Source of the DNA: Macrostomum hystrix | Lineage: Eukaryota > Platyhelminthes > Macrostomidae | Direction of reading: 5' to 3' | DNA length: 64,000 nt | Assembly: GCA_950097015.1 (NCBI GenBank) | Contig: CATNEN010000027.1 | Location: 454,001 to 518,000 of the forward strand | In this document: positions 1-14,400 of the stretch, piece after piece | Position numbering within the stretch: the first letter of the stretch is position 1 | Layout: every line of letters starts with the position of its first letter | Program-made: the position numbers and the translations under genes | Notes under the pieces: model-generated | The model's database searches: none | Told to the model about the DNA's origin: nothing | What the model saw: the letters and a program-made list of their open reading frames with translations, nothing else

Positions 1-149
1 TATAGAAGAGAAGATGGCTATTCACTTTTGAATCATTTTTCTGAACTTTCTCTTGCAAGTTAAGCTGGAAGCTGAATTAAATTGCCTGGAGTGTCTAAGC
101 CTCGATAACCTTTCACCCGCAGTCTGAAACCTAACCACCCCAAATGGTA

Positions 150-912
150 CATTCTCTCAGCCCAACACCCTCTAACCCACCGGCTTCAATGTACATCCTC
201 TCAGCCCAACACCCTCTAACCCACCGGCTTCAATTTACATCCTCTCAGCCCAACACCCTCTAACCCACCGGCTTCAATGTACATCCTCTCAGCCCAACAC
301 CCTCTTTACCACCGGCTTCAATGTACATCCTCTCAGCCCAACACCCTCTAACCCACCGGCTTCAATGTACATCCTCTCAGCCCAACACCCTCTTTACCAC
401 CGGCTTCAATGTACATCCTCTCAGCCCAACACCCTCTAACCCACCGGCTTCAATGTACATCCTCTCAGCCCAACACCCTCTTTACCACCGGCTTCAATGT
501 ACATCCTCTCAGCCCAACACCCTCTAACCCACCGGCTTCAATGTACATCCTCTCAGACTAACACCCTCTAACCCACCGGCTTCAATGTACATCCTCTCAG
601 CCCAACACCCTCTTTACCACCGGCTTCAATGTACATCCTCTCAGCCCAACACCCTCTAACCCACCGGCTTCAATGTACATCCTCTCAGCCCAACACCCTC
701 TAACCCACCGGCTTCAATGTACATCCTCTCAGCCCAACAACCTCTAACCCACCGGCTTCAATGTACATCCTCTCAGACTAACACCCTCTAACCCACCGGC
801 TTCAATGTACATCCTCTCAGCCCAACAACCTCAGTCTAACCCACCGGCTTCAATGTACATCCTCTCAGCCCAACAACCTCTAACCCACCGGCTTCAATGT
901 ACATCCTCTCAG
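150..912. repeat. minisatellite, about 44-bp unit
   Basis: About 17 tandem copies of a unit whose core is CCACCGGCTTCAATGTACAT followed by a stretch with CTCTCAGCCCAACACCCTCT. Two junction variants (TAACCCACC and TTTACCACC) alternate, so the array has internal sub-structure. Open reading frames across it are repeat artefacts. Confidence 0.95.
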
Positions 913-1835
913 CCTAGCACTTCTATTGCAGATTTAACCAATCCTAGCATGACGCTTTAACGACCTCCACTTCCAAGCTTTTTAATTCACTTTGCACCTG
1001 TCTGTTCAACAGCGTTCAAATCTTGGCTTAATAATAATTTGTAGCTTTAGTTGTTTTTTCCTTGCTACTGATAGTAGTATAGCGTCAATAAAATTCGCAT
1101 CTGCCTTTTTCCCAGCAGCTGGTGTTGCAGCTTCTTTGTAAGTGCTCAAATATATTTTATAGTATAGTTTAGAGTAGTTTTTAATCGCCCGTGACTGAAC
1201 GTCATGTCTTATATATTTGCCTTTTATAAAAACTTATTTTAGTCACAAACACACAAATTTCACTTTTTAATTATGAGCGATCTGCTTCAATTCGGACACT
1301 TTGGCACTGTCTCTTCGCTTGCCAATCGCTTTTTATTATCATATTTTTGTACTTTAGAATCTCTCAACCGATTATAAGCTTTTCGCTTTTAAATTTTCTT
1401 GATTATGAATTTTCGATTTTTTGCTATCGCCTTCTGCTGCATTCCAGTATTCTTTGGCAGTATCTTTGGCTGCCGTTTCATTAAAGTGATTCAAATGTTA
1501 AAAGTCAATCTGGCTTAACTGTTTTTACTGATTGTGATTTTTGTGTGCATCTACACACATTTTTGTTTATCTAACCTCTTTTTTCTTATTAGTGAAGTGT
1601 AAAGGCTTTGCACAAATTGTTTTTTGTTGATTGGAATAGCTAAAAAACATTCATTTGCTGACGAGGCCAGTAAGTCTAAAAAAGAAATCTTTTTTTGTTT
1701 ATATATTATAATGAAAGTTATAGCAAGAACACTAAAATCACATGGCAAGCTAAAATATTTCTAATTCATTGTACCAAATGTTTTCTACTGTATACTAACA
1801 GCCAGGTTTTTAACCTCTGCCTGAGATGTACACTT
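913..1835. other. AT-rich spacer, nothing recognised
   Basis: AT-rich sequence with short runs of T. I see no conserved coding exon, RNA gene or repeat here. Confidence 0.6.
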
Positions 1836-2412
1836 ACCTACAAACCCTCTAACCCGTCCCCCAAAGTACACTGGCTCCCTAACCCTCTAACCCCTCCCCC
1901 AAAGTACACTGGCTCCCTAGCCCTCTAACCCGTCCCCCAATGTACACTGACTCCCTAACCCTCTAACCCGTCCCCCAATGTACACTGACTCCCTAACCCT
2001 CTAACCCGTCCCCTAAAGTACACTGACTCCCTAACCCTCTAACCCGTCCCCCAATGTACACTGACTCCCTAACCACTCTAACCCGTCCCCCAAAGTACAC
2101 TGGCTCCCTAACCCTCTAACCCGTCCCCCAATGTACACTGACTCCCTAACCCTCTAACCCCTCCCCCAAAGTACACTGGCTCCCTAACCCTCTAACTCGT
2201 CCCCCAAAGTACACTGGCTCCCTAACCCTCTAACTCGTCCCCCAAAGTACACTGGCTCCCTAACCCTCTAACCCGTCCCCCAATGTACACTGACTCCCTA
2301 ACCCTCTAACCCGTCCCCCAAAGTACACTGACTCCCTAACCCTCTAACCCGTCCCCTAAAGTACACTGACTCCCTAACCCTCTAACCCGTCCCCCAATGT
2401 ACACTGGTTTTC
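1836..2412. repeat. minisatellite, about 38-bp unit with telomere-like core
   Basis: About 15 copies of a C-rich unit containing CCCTAACCCTCTAACCCGTC and then GTACACTG. The core resembles degenerate CCCTAA telomere repeats. The unit shares CCCTCTAACCC plus a TGTACA block with the array at 150-912. Confidence 0.95.
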
Positions 2413-3645
2413 AACCTTCTAACATCTTTCCCATTGACTATTGCCCCCTCCAACTCCTGAACATTATGACTCGTCTCTAATTCCTTTATTCATGTAATTC
2501 GGATCATTTTAGATTCGACTAGCTTAGACTGAAATGAGAATGCGTTAATTGTAGATCTCAATTCCCTTATTACTACTCAGTTTATTATTTTTAATCCCTT
2601 ATTATTCGCTCTGACAAAAAGTTCTTGCATTCCCAAACAATGAACACGATTACTACTATAACCGAATGCCAATTAATGAATTATGCGTTGCGCTAATTCA
2701 TAGGATGTGACAATTTTAAAAGCGGTCTTATATTTTTCATGTTTTTGTTGATGTTTTTTGTTCTCCACCTGTGACCAGTTTTTATTATCCTTCTAATTGA
2801 CTACCTAAATGGTTTACCGTTTGGCTTTATATAGTTCTTCAGCTAAAAGAAAAGTGTTTTCATAGACAATTATACTTTTTCATCACGTAGTAGTTTCATG
2901 ACCTAAAAGGGAAATGAAATGACCCGAATTTATATTATAAAGAAACAGTTTTTATACTTCATAAATTTCTTCTTGGCTTATTTTTTAACGGCAACAAGGA
3001 AATCAGAATGCTAAACTAAATTTCTAACCTTGCGGCGATCAAGCTACAACGCTCAAGCGTGCAGATAACGCCTGTCTATGGTAAAACCCTATGTAATTGT
3101 AAAACATTTCGAAATTTACTTTCTAACCCCGATGTACATTTTACACGACTAACCCCCGAATTCCTCCCCCTCATGTACATCCTTTTCACGGCCTGTACAT
3201 TCGCTTATATACCTCAAGCTTTAGTAGCCTCGTGTGCTTAGAGCTTCTAACTTCTGAATTAGAAGTTAGGGGTTCAATGATGTGCAGAAGTTAATTTTGA
3301 AGTATTTTATTATTGATTTAGTGCGTCGTTTTCGTCTCCCGCGGGATCCTGGCAATTTTCTCCCACCTCTTATCTGTTGTGTAGATAATCCGCTCCCACG
3401 GATTATTCCTAGGAAGATTCCTAAGAAATGAGATTTACCGGCACAGTTCGTTTTCGCTTTCAATTTCATCCGGGGCCACATTCTCCTTTTACACCAATTG
3501 GGATTCTTGAGATGACAGCGAAGACTCAATCTATGGACTGGGGATAATTTGCATATCAGGCAAGTTCCCGTCGTGAACTCAATCTATTAACATTTCTCAG
3601 GCAGCGATGGATGCAGAAGTTCTTTAACGCTTTCAATTGCTGGCT
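2413..3645. other. AT-rich spacer with decayed repeat seeds
   Basis: No gene seen. At about 3120-3192 there are single degenerate blocks of the TCTAACCCC...TGTACAT type that match the two arrays to the left. A short block near 3523 (CTATGGACTGGGG) resembles motifs at about 5417 and 63852. Confidence 0.5.
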
Positions 3646-4905
3646 GAGAAAAGATGGCTTCGTATATCTTTGAGAACTATTCTATCTCACACTGCCTATC
3701 TTTGAGACCGATTCTATCCCACATTGTCTGTCTTTGAGACGGATTCTATCCCGCACTGTCATCTTTTAGACCTATTCTATACCACATTGTATCTGTCTTT
3801 GAGACCGATTCTATCCCACACTGTCTGTCTTTGAGACCTATTCTATCCCGCACTGTCTGTCTTTGAGACCTATTCTATCCCACACTGTCTGTCTTTGAGA
3901 CCTATTCAATCCCATACTGTATCTGTCTTTGAGACCTATTCTATCCCACACTGTCTGTCTTTGAGACCTATTCTATCCCACACTGTCTGTCTTTGAGACC
4001 TATTCTATCCCACACTGTCTGTCTTTGAGACAGATTCTATCCCACACTGTCTGTCTTTGAGACGGATTCTATCCCACACTGTCTGTCTTTGAGACCTATT
4101 CTATCCCACACTGTCTGTCTTTGAGACGGATTCTATCCCACACTGTTTGTCTTTGAGACCTATTCTATCCCACACTGTCTGTCTTTGAGACAGATTCTAT
4201 CCCACACTGTCTGTCTTTGAGACGGATTCTATCCCACACTGTTTATCTTTGAGACCTATTCTATCCCACACCGTCTGTCATTGAGACGGATTCTATCCCA
4301 CACTGTCTATCTTTGAGACGGATTCTATCCCGCACTGTCTATCTTTGAGACCTATTCTATCCCATACTGTCTCTGTCTTTGAGACCTACTCTATCCCACA
4401 CTGTATCTGTCTTTGAGACCTATTCTATCCCACACTGTCTGTCTTTGAGACCTATTCTATCCCACACTGTATCTGTCTTTGAGACCGATTCTATCCCATG
4501 CTGTATCTGTCTTTGAGACCTATTCTATCCCATGCTGTATCTGTCTTTGAGACCGATTCTATCCCATGCTGTATCTGTCTTTGAGACCTATTCTATCCCA
4601 TGCTGTATCTGTCTTTAAGACCTATTCTATCCCATGCTGTATCTGTCTTTGAGACCTATTCTATCCCATGCTGTATCTGTCTTTGAGACCGATTCTATCC
4701 CATGCTGTATCTGTCTTTGAGACCTATTCTATCCCATGCTGTATCTGTCTTTGAGACCTATTCTATCCCATGCTGTATCTGTCTTTGAGACCCATTCTAT
4801 CCCATGCTGTATCTGTCTTTGAGACCTATTCTATCCCATGCTGTATCTGTCTTTGAGACCTATTCTATCACATACTGTATCTGTCTTTGAGACCGATTCT
4901 ATTGC
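3646..4905. repeat. minisatellite, 32-35-bp unit
   Basis: About 38 copies with core GTCTTTGAGACCTATTCTAT. The left half uses a 32-bp form ending CCCACACTGT. The right half uses a longer form ending CCCATGCTGTAT, so the array has two homogenised domains. Confidence 0.95.
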
Positions 4906-5493
4906 TTTAAAAACTCTATTAACTCAGCTCGTATGTGAAACTGAAAAATTGAGGTCAAGATAATTTTTTTACTTCTTGCCTACTTACAGTACGAGCGTAG
5001 TGCGAAATTCAATCACACATTCTTTAGTTTTTTTATTTCGGTATTTCAATGGAACTCTATGTTAGGAAATATTGTAGGCATTCTAATCTATTCAAACTAT
5101 CTAGATCAACAACGATGGAAGATAAACTGTGAGCGCGAGAAGGAGCAGTTTACATTAAAAAGCAGATTAATTTTAAAAGCAAGAAGTGCAAAAATCATGA
5201 GCATACTACTTAGTGAAAATGGATCTAATTTACATGCAATGCACTTCGGACTCGTGACTATGGATTAATAAACGATTATATTAGCAATAGTAACGTCTAC
5301 TAGTGTTCGTAGTAGTAGTAGTACTAACGTAATTATAGTACTACTTGACTAAGGCATTCATGAACACAAACTCTGATGTCACTGCCTCCACAGATCCACG
5401 GCGCTGATCATTGCTGTTCAGTCCATGGACTGGAGGGGCCCACACCACGCACTAATTTCTAATTGAAGAGTTGTGGAACACCTTTGCGGCGCA
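4906..5493. other. spacer downstream of the receptor gene
   Basis: This is the 3' side of the minus-strand receptor gene, AT-rich with a short TAGTAGTAG microsatellite near 5311. The palindromic block CAGTCCATGGACTG lies near 5418. No gene recognised. Confidence 0.5.
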
Positions 5494-8400
5494 TCAGAAG
5501 AACTGCTCCCGGCTCTGCAGGCAGCGTCGCTCAGGAATCGGCGGCAGCTGACGACAGCAGGCGGAGTCGCCGCCGCCGCAAGACGTCGCCGCTGGATTTC
5601 CAGTCGGGAAGCTCACGGACTTTGGCATCGCTGCTCGACGACGACCGGCGGGTGGTCCTGCGGCGGAAGCGGCGGTTCCGGCGAAGACGGCCGACACCGC
5701 CGAGTCGTCGTCGAAATCTTCGTCGGCGAGGGCTTCGCAGGACTCGCCCGCTCCGCTCAGCGCCGTGTTCAAGGTGTCGCTGGAGTCCCACTGGCTGGCG
5801 TTCTTGGCCCCGGCGCCAGACAGGTAAAGCGAGGCTGTCGAGCGACGCCCGCCGCCGCCGATGCTGAGGGAGCGCTGAGCGCAGCGCATTGTCTCCAGTC
5901 GCTTGCACAGGTGCAAGTTCTCAGTCTTGAGCTGTTGGAACATGTCCACTAGGCGGTCGAACTCCTCCTGGATCATTTCAGAACGGTTGAGCCGCTGAAG
6001 TGCCGTCTGTTTGGAAAGCTTTTGCGCTATCTGCTGCTAATTAGGGAGCGGCTGATGGAGCAGAGAGCGGATTAGGGAGCGGAGAATGGAGAAGACAGCG
6101 GATTAGGGAGCGGAGAGTGGAGAAGACAGTGGATTAGGGGGCGGAGAATGGAGAAGACAGCGGATTAGGGAGCGGAGAGTGGAGAAGACAGTGGGTTAGG
6201 GAGCGGAGAGTGGAGAAGACAGCGGATTAGAGAGCGGAGAGTGGAGAAGACAGCGGATTAGGGAGCGAAGAGAGCGCAAAGGAAGCGCAAACGGAAGTTG
6301 AGATGATGTGGACAATGCGAAGACAATAGTTTATGAGACCTGCACTTCTAGTGACGTAAAGCAACATAGTCTGCAAATTTCTGCTTTTATTATTAGCTTT
6401 CCGTGTAGTCAGCGCCACCTGCGGAAGCACTTCAGTGCCTCGCGTTTTTTTCAACAAAAGCTAACAGACAATTTCTACAAAAAAGCTGGCAGACTGCATT
6501 TGAGGAAAACGCATTATCAATAAAATTGCAAAAATTCTAATGCACCCATCTTGCTTCCCCCCACCAGCTTCCTATTATGCCATTGTGCGGCATTGTTTGG
6601 TATTTTTCTGTCCTATAGTCTCCACTAATCCGACACAAAATTGAACTAAAATGAGAAGCCTGCCTATCAATTCTCCACACAAATTCCCATTTTAAAAAGG
6701 AAAAAAACGAAGCGGAATTTTTTTCAAAGTACATTTATTATATTTAGTTCTACTCCATCCTCCGCTCCCCAATCCGCCCTCTGCTCCATCCTCCGCTTCC
6801 CAATCCGTTCTCTGCTCCATCCTCCGCTTCCTAATCCGTTCTCTGCTCCATCCTCCGCTCCCCAATCCGCTCTCTGCTCCATCCTCCGCTCCCTAATCCG
6901 CCCTCTGCTCCATCCTCCGCTCCCTAATCCGCCCTCTGCTCCATCCTCCGCTTCCTAATCCGCTCTCTGCTCCATCCTCCGCTCCCCAATCCGCTCTCTG
7001 CTCCATCCTCCGCTCCCCAATCCGCTCTCTGCTCCATCCTCCGGTCCCTAATCCGCTCTCAGCTCCATCCTCCGCTTCCTAATCCGTTCTCTGCTCCATC
7101 CTCCGCTCCCCAATCCGCTCTCTGCTCCATCCTCCGCTCCCCAATCCGCTCTCTGCTCCATCCTCCGGTCCCTAATCCGCTCTCAGCTCCATCCTCCGCT
7201 TCCTAATCCGTTCTCTGCTCCATCCTCCGCTCCCCAATCCGCTCTCTGCTCCATCCTCCGCTCCCCAATCCGCTCTCTGCTCCATCCTCCGCTCCCTAAT
7301 CCGCTCTCAGCTCCATCCTCCGCTTCCTAATCCGTTCTCTGCTCCATCCTCCGCTCCCCAATCCGCTCTCTGCTCCATCCTCCGGTCCCTAATCCGCTCT
7401 CAGCTCCATCCTCCGCTTCCTAATCCGCTCTCTGCTCCATCCTCCGCTTCCTAATCCGTTCTCTGCTCCATCCTCCGCTTCCTAATCCGTTCTCTGCTCC
7501 ATCCTCCGCTCCCCAATCCGCTCTCTGCTCCATCCTCCGCTCCCTAATCCGCCCTCTGCTCCATCCTCCGCTCCCTAATCCGCCCTCTGCTCCATCCTCC
7601 GCTTCCTAATCCGCTCTCTGCTCCATCCTCCGCTCCCCAATCCGCTCTCTGCTCCATCCTCCGCTCCCCAATCCGCTCTCTGCTCCATCCTCCGGTCCCT
7701 AATCCGCTCTCTGCTCCATCCTCCGCTCCCCAATCCGCTCTCTGCTCCATCCTCCGCTCCCTAATCCGCCCTCTGCTCCATCCTCCGCTCCCTAATCCGC
7801 CCTCTGCTCCATCCTCCGCTTCCTAATCCGCTCTCTGCTCCATCCTCCGCTCCCCAATCCGCTCTCTGCTCCATCCTCCGCTCCCCAATCCGCTCTCTGC
7901 TCCATCCTCCGGTCCCTAATCCGCTCTCAGCTCCATCCTCCGCTTCCTAATCCGTTCTCTGCTCCATCCTCCGCTCCCCAATCCGCTCTCTGCTCCATCC
8001 TCCGCTCCCCAATCCGCTCTCTGCTCCATCCTCCGGTCCCTAATCCGCTCTCAGCTCCATCCTCCGCTTCCTAATCCGTTCTCTGCTCCATCCTCCGCTC
8101 CCCAATCCGCTCTCTGCTCCATCCTCCGCTCCCCAATCCGCTCTCTGCTCCATCCTCCGCTCCCTAATCCGCTCTCAGCTCCATCCTCCGCTTCCTAATC
8201 CGTTCTCTGCTCCATCCTCCGCTCCCCAATCCGCTCTCTGCTCCATCCTCCGGTCCCTAATCCGCTCTCAGCTCCATCCTCCGCTTCCTAATCCGCTCTC
8301 TGCTCCATCCTCCGCTTCCTAATCCGTTCTCTGCTCCATCCTCCGCTTCCTAATCCGTTCTCTGCTCCATCCTCCGCTCCCCAATCCGCTCTCTGCTCCA

Positions 8401-11400
8401 TCCTCCGCTCCCTAATCCGCCCTCTGCTCCATCCTCCGCTCCCTAATCCGCCCTCTGCTCCATCCTCCGCTTCCTAATCCGCTCTCTGCTCCATCCTCCG
8501 CTCCCCAATCCGCTCTCTGCTCCATCCTCCGCTCCCCAATCCGCTCTCTGCTCCATCCTCCGGTCCCTAATCCGCTCTCAGCTCCATCCTCCGCTTCCTA
8601 ATCCGTTCTCTGCTCCATCCTCCGCTCCCCAATCCGCTCTCTGCTCCATCCTCCGCTCCCCAATCCGCTCTCTGCTCCATCCTCCGGTCCCTAATCCGCT
8701 CTCAGCTCCATCCTCCGCTTCCTAATCCGTTCTCTGCTCCATCCTCCGCTCCCCAATCCGCTCTCTGCTCCATCCTCCGCTCCCCAATCCGCTCTCTGCT
8801 CCATCCTCCGGTCCCTAATCCGCCCTGTGCTCCATCCTCCGCTCCCTAATCCACCCTCTGCTCCATCCTCCGCTCCCCAATCCGCTCTCTGCTCCATCCT
8901 CCGCTCCCCAATCCGCTCTCTGCTCCATCCTCCGCTCCCTAATCCGCCCTCTGCTCCATCCTCCGCTTCCTAATCCGTTCTCTGCTCCATCCCCCGCTCC
9001 CCAATCCGCTCTCTGCTCCATCCTCCGCTCCCTAATCCGCTCTCTGCTCCATCCTCCGGTCCCTAATCCGCTCTCTGCTCCATCCTCCGGTCCCTAATCC
9101 GCTCTCAGCTCCATCCTCCGCTTCCTAATCCGTTCTCTGCTCCATCCTCCGCTCCCTAATCCGCTCTCAGCTCCATCCCCCGCTCCCCAATCCGCTCTCA
9201 GCTCCATCCCCCGCTCCCCAATCCGCTCTCAGCTCCTCTCCCGCCCACATTACAACCGCCGTTTTCACTTCTCTTGGATTCTTATCTAGATTAAAATTTA
9301 TTTTTCGATAGCACCAGCCTCTCTCACCTCTGTGTAGCCTTTGAAAACTTCAACATGAGTCCCACTGGGCTCTTGAATGCCGACAGCAGCTGTCTCAACT
9401 GCCAACGGCTGCTGTTGCTGTTGCTGCGGCTGCTGCTGCTGCTGATGGTGCAGCCGCTGGTGCTCGTGGAATGGCGACAAGACCAGCTGACCGCAGGGCA
9501 CGCATTTCATGCTGACTATGCGACCACTGTTGCTCACGCAAACATCCACTCGGTGAGTTGCCGACCCACCTGCGATGTCAGACACCGGGATGCTGATCTC
9601 CTCGTAACCGCTGCGGATCTGCAACAGCTGATTAAGGGTCGGGAGCACGCAGGTAAAAAAGTACAGGTAAAATAGGTCAAAGGTAAAAAATGACGGTAAT
9701 TATCGCCAACCCCAAGCCGACAAGGTTCGGGCTGTGGCCATAATTAGCGCCCACCCCAAGTCTATCAGGTAGGCTTAGGTAAGGGTCCTTAATTAGCGCC
9801 CAACTCAAGCCTATAAGGTGGGGTCAGGTGAGGGTTGCGACCTTAATTAGCGCCCACCCCAAGACTATCAGGTGGGGTCAGGTGAGGGTTGCGACTTTAA
9901 TTAGCGCCCACCCCAAGACTATCAGGTGGGGTCAGGTGAGGGTTGCGTCCTTAATTAGCCCCCACCCCAAGACTATCAGGTGGGGTCAGGTGAGGCTTGC
10001 GTCCTTAATTAGCCCCCACCCCAAGACTATCAGGTGGGGTCAGGTGAGGCTTGCGTCCTTAATTAGCCCCCACCCCAAGACTATCAGGTGGGGTCAGGTG
10101 AGGGTTGCGTCCTTAAGTATCACCAACCTGAAGGCGATTAAGCGGATGAAAGATAGGGCTGTTGTAAACGCTTGCAAAAAAGACTTTTATCAGTTTCAGA
10201 AGGGACGACTATTTTTAGAAAGAAAACTGGAAACAGCAAGCACTTGGCCTACTTCATCCGAAAAAATATTCCCCTTTGCCAGCTCAAACTGTTAGGGGTG
10301 ACTTCCCAAACAGTCCGAGCGAAATAATTTCCCAATATACTCGTATAGGAAATAATCTCCCAAATCCTCATTTTTTGCAAGGCGCAGGCGCTGAAGCGTG
10401 TATTGCCTCCAGGTGGGCACCAGGTGGGCACCTGAGAGGGGATTAAATTAGTCAATTTGTTATAATACCTGCTGCGCGGCCGAATTCCCCCACTCGCCAA
10501 CCCCGATCTCACCCGGGTCTTTTCACTCTCCATCGCCCACGCCCAGTAAGTCCCGGCTGTGCTGTGAGTATAAATACAAACTGATCGAACATATAAGACC
10601 AGACAGACTCAGAAGCATGCTCTCACACGGGTCCACCTGCTGCCTGAGTGTGACTACATGCGTTTTGTTTTCCTGCGACAAAAGGCTTGGATGACTCCGT
10701 AGCTGAGTCTTCTGCTACGATTCTACACACTATTCCTGCTACGATTCTAGCTCTGATTCCTGCTACGATTCTAGCTCTGATTCCTGCTACGATTCTAGCT
10801 CTGATTCCTGCTACGATTCTAGCTCTGATTCCTGCTACGATTCTAGCTCTGATTCCTGCTACGATTCTAGCTCTGATTCCTGCTACGATTCTAGCTCTGA
10901 TTCCTGCTACGATTCTTGTTCTGATTCCTGCTACGATTCTAGCTCTGATTACTGCTACGATTCTAGCTCTGATTCCTGCTACGATTCTAGCTCTGATTAC
11001 TGCTACGATTCTAGCTCTGATTCCTGCTACGATTCTAGCTCTGATTACTGCTACGATTCTAGCTCTGATTCCTGCTACGATTCTAGCTCTGATTCCTGCT
11101 ACGATTCTAGCTCTGATTCCTGCTACGATTCTAGCTCTGATTCCTGCTACGATTCTAGCTCTGATTCCTGCTACGATTCTAGCTCTGATTACTGCTACGA
11201 TTCTTGCTCTGATTCCTGCTACGATTCTAGCTCTGATTCCTGCTACGATTCTAGCTCTGATTCCTGCTACGATTCTAGCTCTGATTCTTGCTCGTAAAAA
11301 TTTTTCTCCAGATAATTTCTTCATGGTAGACACCCAGTTGCAAATGAGCTAATTAAAATAATGCCTTATCTTCTGCTTCTAGGCAGCCGATGTGTTGTAC

Positions 11401-14400
11401 CTGAAGCATTCCTCAGGTGCTATAAGATACATATCCCAAGCTAATTAGTGGGCCCTACTGATTGACACATAGTGAAGTCATCCAGCAACGAAAGTAACTA
11501 CTGTATTAAATTTCTTCATTTCCAACTGACGGAAAAGCTAAAATATAGACAGAGTGACATAGGCATAATTATTGTCCCTAATGACGAGTACAGCTCGCTG
11601 TTGTCGAAGGGAATCGGAGGAAAATAAATAGAAAATAGATACGAGATAGACACGACATAACTAGAGATAGATAAAATAGATGTGGGTCGATAACGCATAG
11701 ATTATTTCGGGGCAGATCGATAAGAAAATCTTAAGGAAAGGTCGGGGGTTCGAATCCCAGCCAAAGTTCAGCATCAATAAGTTGAAAAGCATGACTGACA
11801 GACAAACTCACCTGCTGCAGCACAAACACCAGCTGAACAGATGTCACAACGAGCTCGGTGAACAGGAATGCAGCCATCTTGGCGTAGTCAGCTGGCATGC
11901 CGGTTTGTCGAGTCATCAGACTGGTTAAAAGTAGGCAAATATTGTTGGTGTTTTATCTGCCTGGAGAACCCACTGGTCAACCGCATTCTAATATTTTATC
12001 TGTTCCATTATATACACCAGCGTTATCACACCTCTAACCAAGCTTACACACACCTCAACCCACCGCCGACTTTCACACCTCCACCCACCCCGACTTTCAC
12101 ACCTCCACCCACCCCGACTTTCACACCTCCACCCACCCCGACTTTCACACCTCCACCCACCCCGACTTTCACACCTCCACCCACCCCGACTTTCACATCT
12201 ACACCCACCCCGACTTTCACACCTCCACCCACCCCGACTTCCACACTTCCGTCCACCCCGACTTTCACACCTCCACCCACCCCGACTTTCACACCTCCAC
12301 CCACCCCGACTTTCACACCTCCACCCACCCCGACTTTCACATCTACACCCACCCCGACTTTCACACCTCCACCCACCCCGACTTCCACACTTCCGTCCAT
12401 CCCGATTTCGCAGCCATACTATACACCCTCTTCGAGAAAACTTTCAGCAATAACTTACCAGACAGCGTAAAGTGCAGGCCAGCCTAGAGCAAAGTTGTAC
12501 AGACATACCGCCGACTTCAAAGACGTGTTGTAACAGTCTGGCGCAACTCGAGAATTGTGGGCCTGCCTTAGCGACCAGAGAACGGCAATTAAATGACCTG
12601 GGTGAGTGAGTTTAGTGACAGAACTAAAAACTGTTTAGGAATCAGAGTGACAGAACTAAAAGCTGTTTAGGAATCAGAGTGACAGAACTGAATGCTGTTT
12701 AGGAATCAGAGTGACAGAACTGAATGCTGTTTAGGAATCAGAGTGACAGAAGTCAATGCTGTTTAGGAATCAGAGCTTCGAGGGACAAAAAAGTGCAGCG
12801 TGCAAAGCATCCTGTGTTAGATAAAAATATTTTCGACTTCAGTTTTAAGTTGAGCAGTTTCCATTAGGCGGCTGGCTGTGAAACAGTGTTTGTCCATTAG
12901 GGGGATTTTAGGAGCAAAGCTGAGACACGCCGGAGTTGGTAAATGGGTCGCTCAGATTCAGGGGCTCTGTGTGCGAGCTCGGATGCTGACGTCTTTGATT
13001 TCTGCGCGCCCACCGGATTGGAGAAGGGTTAGCGCGGTTTGAGCAGTTCTGCAACTCTCAGAGCTGATGCATGCAGCGACAATGTTCACAGATGCTTGGG
13101 GGGATTTCCGCAGTGGAATAAGGTCAGAATGTACTTTTGAAGCATGTGACGAGCATTTCCCTGTTATCTAATAATGCTCCGCTTTTGTCAAAAATGTTTA
13201 CAGACGCTTACCGGCACTAAGGCAACCGTCAATTGCTCCGTGAAAGCATCGCTGATGACCGATTGAGTCGGTCTCAAACCACGGCAGACGGCCGGTTAGT
13301 GACAGCGCCGTGGCTGCGGTCAGGACTCCGGTCCACAGGCCAGCCAGGCAGCTCAGCCGCTTCATCACGTGGGCATCGCTGACGTGGGTGCGCCTAAGGC
13401 GGCCGAAGTCCATGATGACGGCGACGCTGAAAATTAAAATAGGACTTATTTTTTATTTATAATTGGGTCTCATCCACCTTAAAGCCTTCCTTACACAAAC
13501 ACCCACCTCCCTCCTTACACAAACATTTACCTCACTCCATACACAAACACCCGCCCCACTCCTTACACAAACACCCACCTCACTCCTTACACAAACACCC
13601 ACCTCACTCCTTACACAAACACCCACCTCACTCCTTATACAAACACCCACCTCACTCCTTACACATACACCCGCCCCACTCCTTACACATACACCGCCCC
13701 ACTCCTTACACAAGCACCCGCCCCACTCCTTACACATACACCCTCCCGACCTCACTCCGCCAAACAGAAACCGGGCCACAATCGCAGTGGCTCACCGCCA
13801 GCAGTGCAGTCCAATGTCAGCGTATACTAGCAGGCTGCCCAGATGAAAAAACCAATGCGACAGGTGACACCCCGCTGAGCCAGTTAGCCAGGCACTAATG
13901 ATGTGCTAAAAGGTTGTAAAAATTCGAACAGAAACACTTTAGTCTTTTAAAGTGCCCAAATATTAATAGATCTTCCTTTTAATGCTCGTACTTACCGAAA
14001 GTAGCTGAAAACTGGAGCCCAAAAGCACCTGGTTAATCACCAGTTGGCCTATGGACTTGATGGCCTGAAATGTCGAATTCGGACAGAGTATAGTAAATAG
14101 AGGATAGTGGATAGGGGATAGTGGATGATGGATAGTGGATAGAGAATAGTGGATAGAGGATAGTGGATAGAGGATAGTGGATAGAGGATAGTGGATAGAG
14201 GATAGTGGATAGAGGATAGTGGATAGAGGATAGTGGATAGAGGATAGTGGATAGAGGATAGTGGATAGAGTATAGTGGATAGAGGATAGTGGATAATAAA
14301 TAATAGACAGAGGATAGTGGATAGAGGACAGTGGATAGGGGATAGTGGATGATGGATAGTGGATAGAGGATAGTGGATAGAGGATAGTGGATAGAGAATA

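Noticed and set aside
11736-11760. A second tRNA gene
   Set aside because: Only a B-box is visible; no A-box, anticodon arm or acceptor stem.
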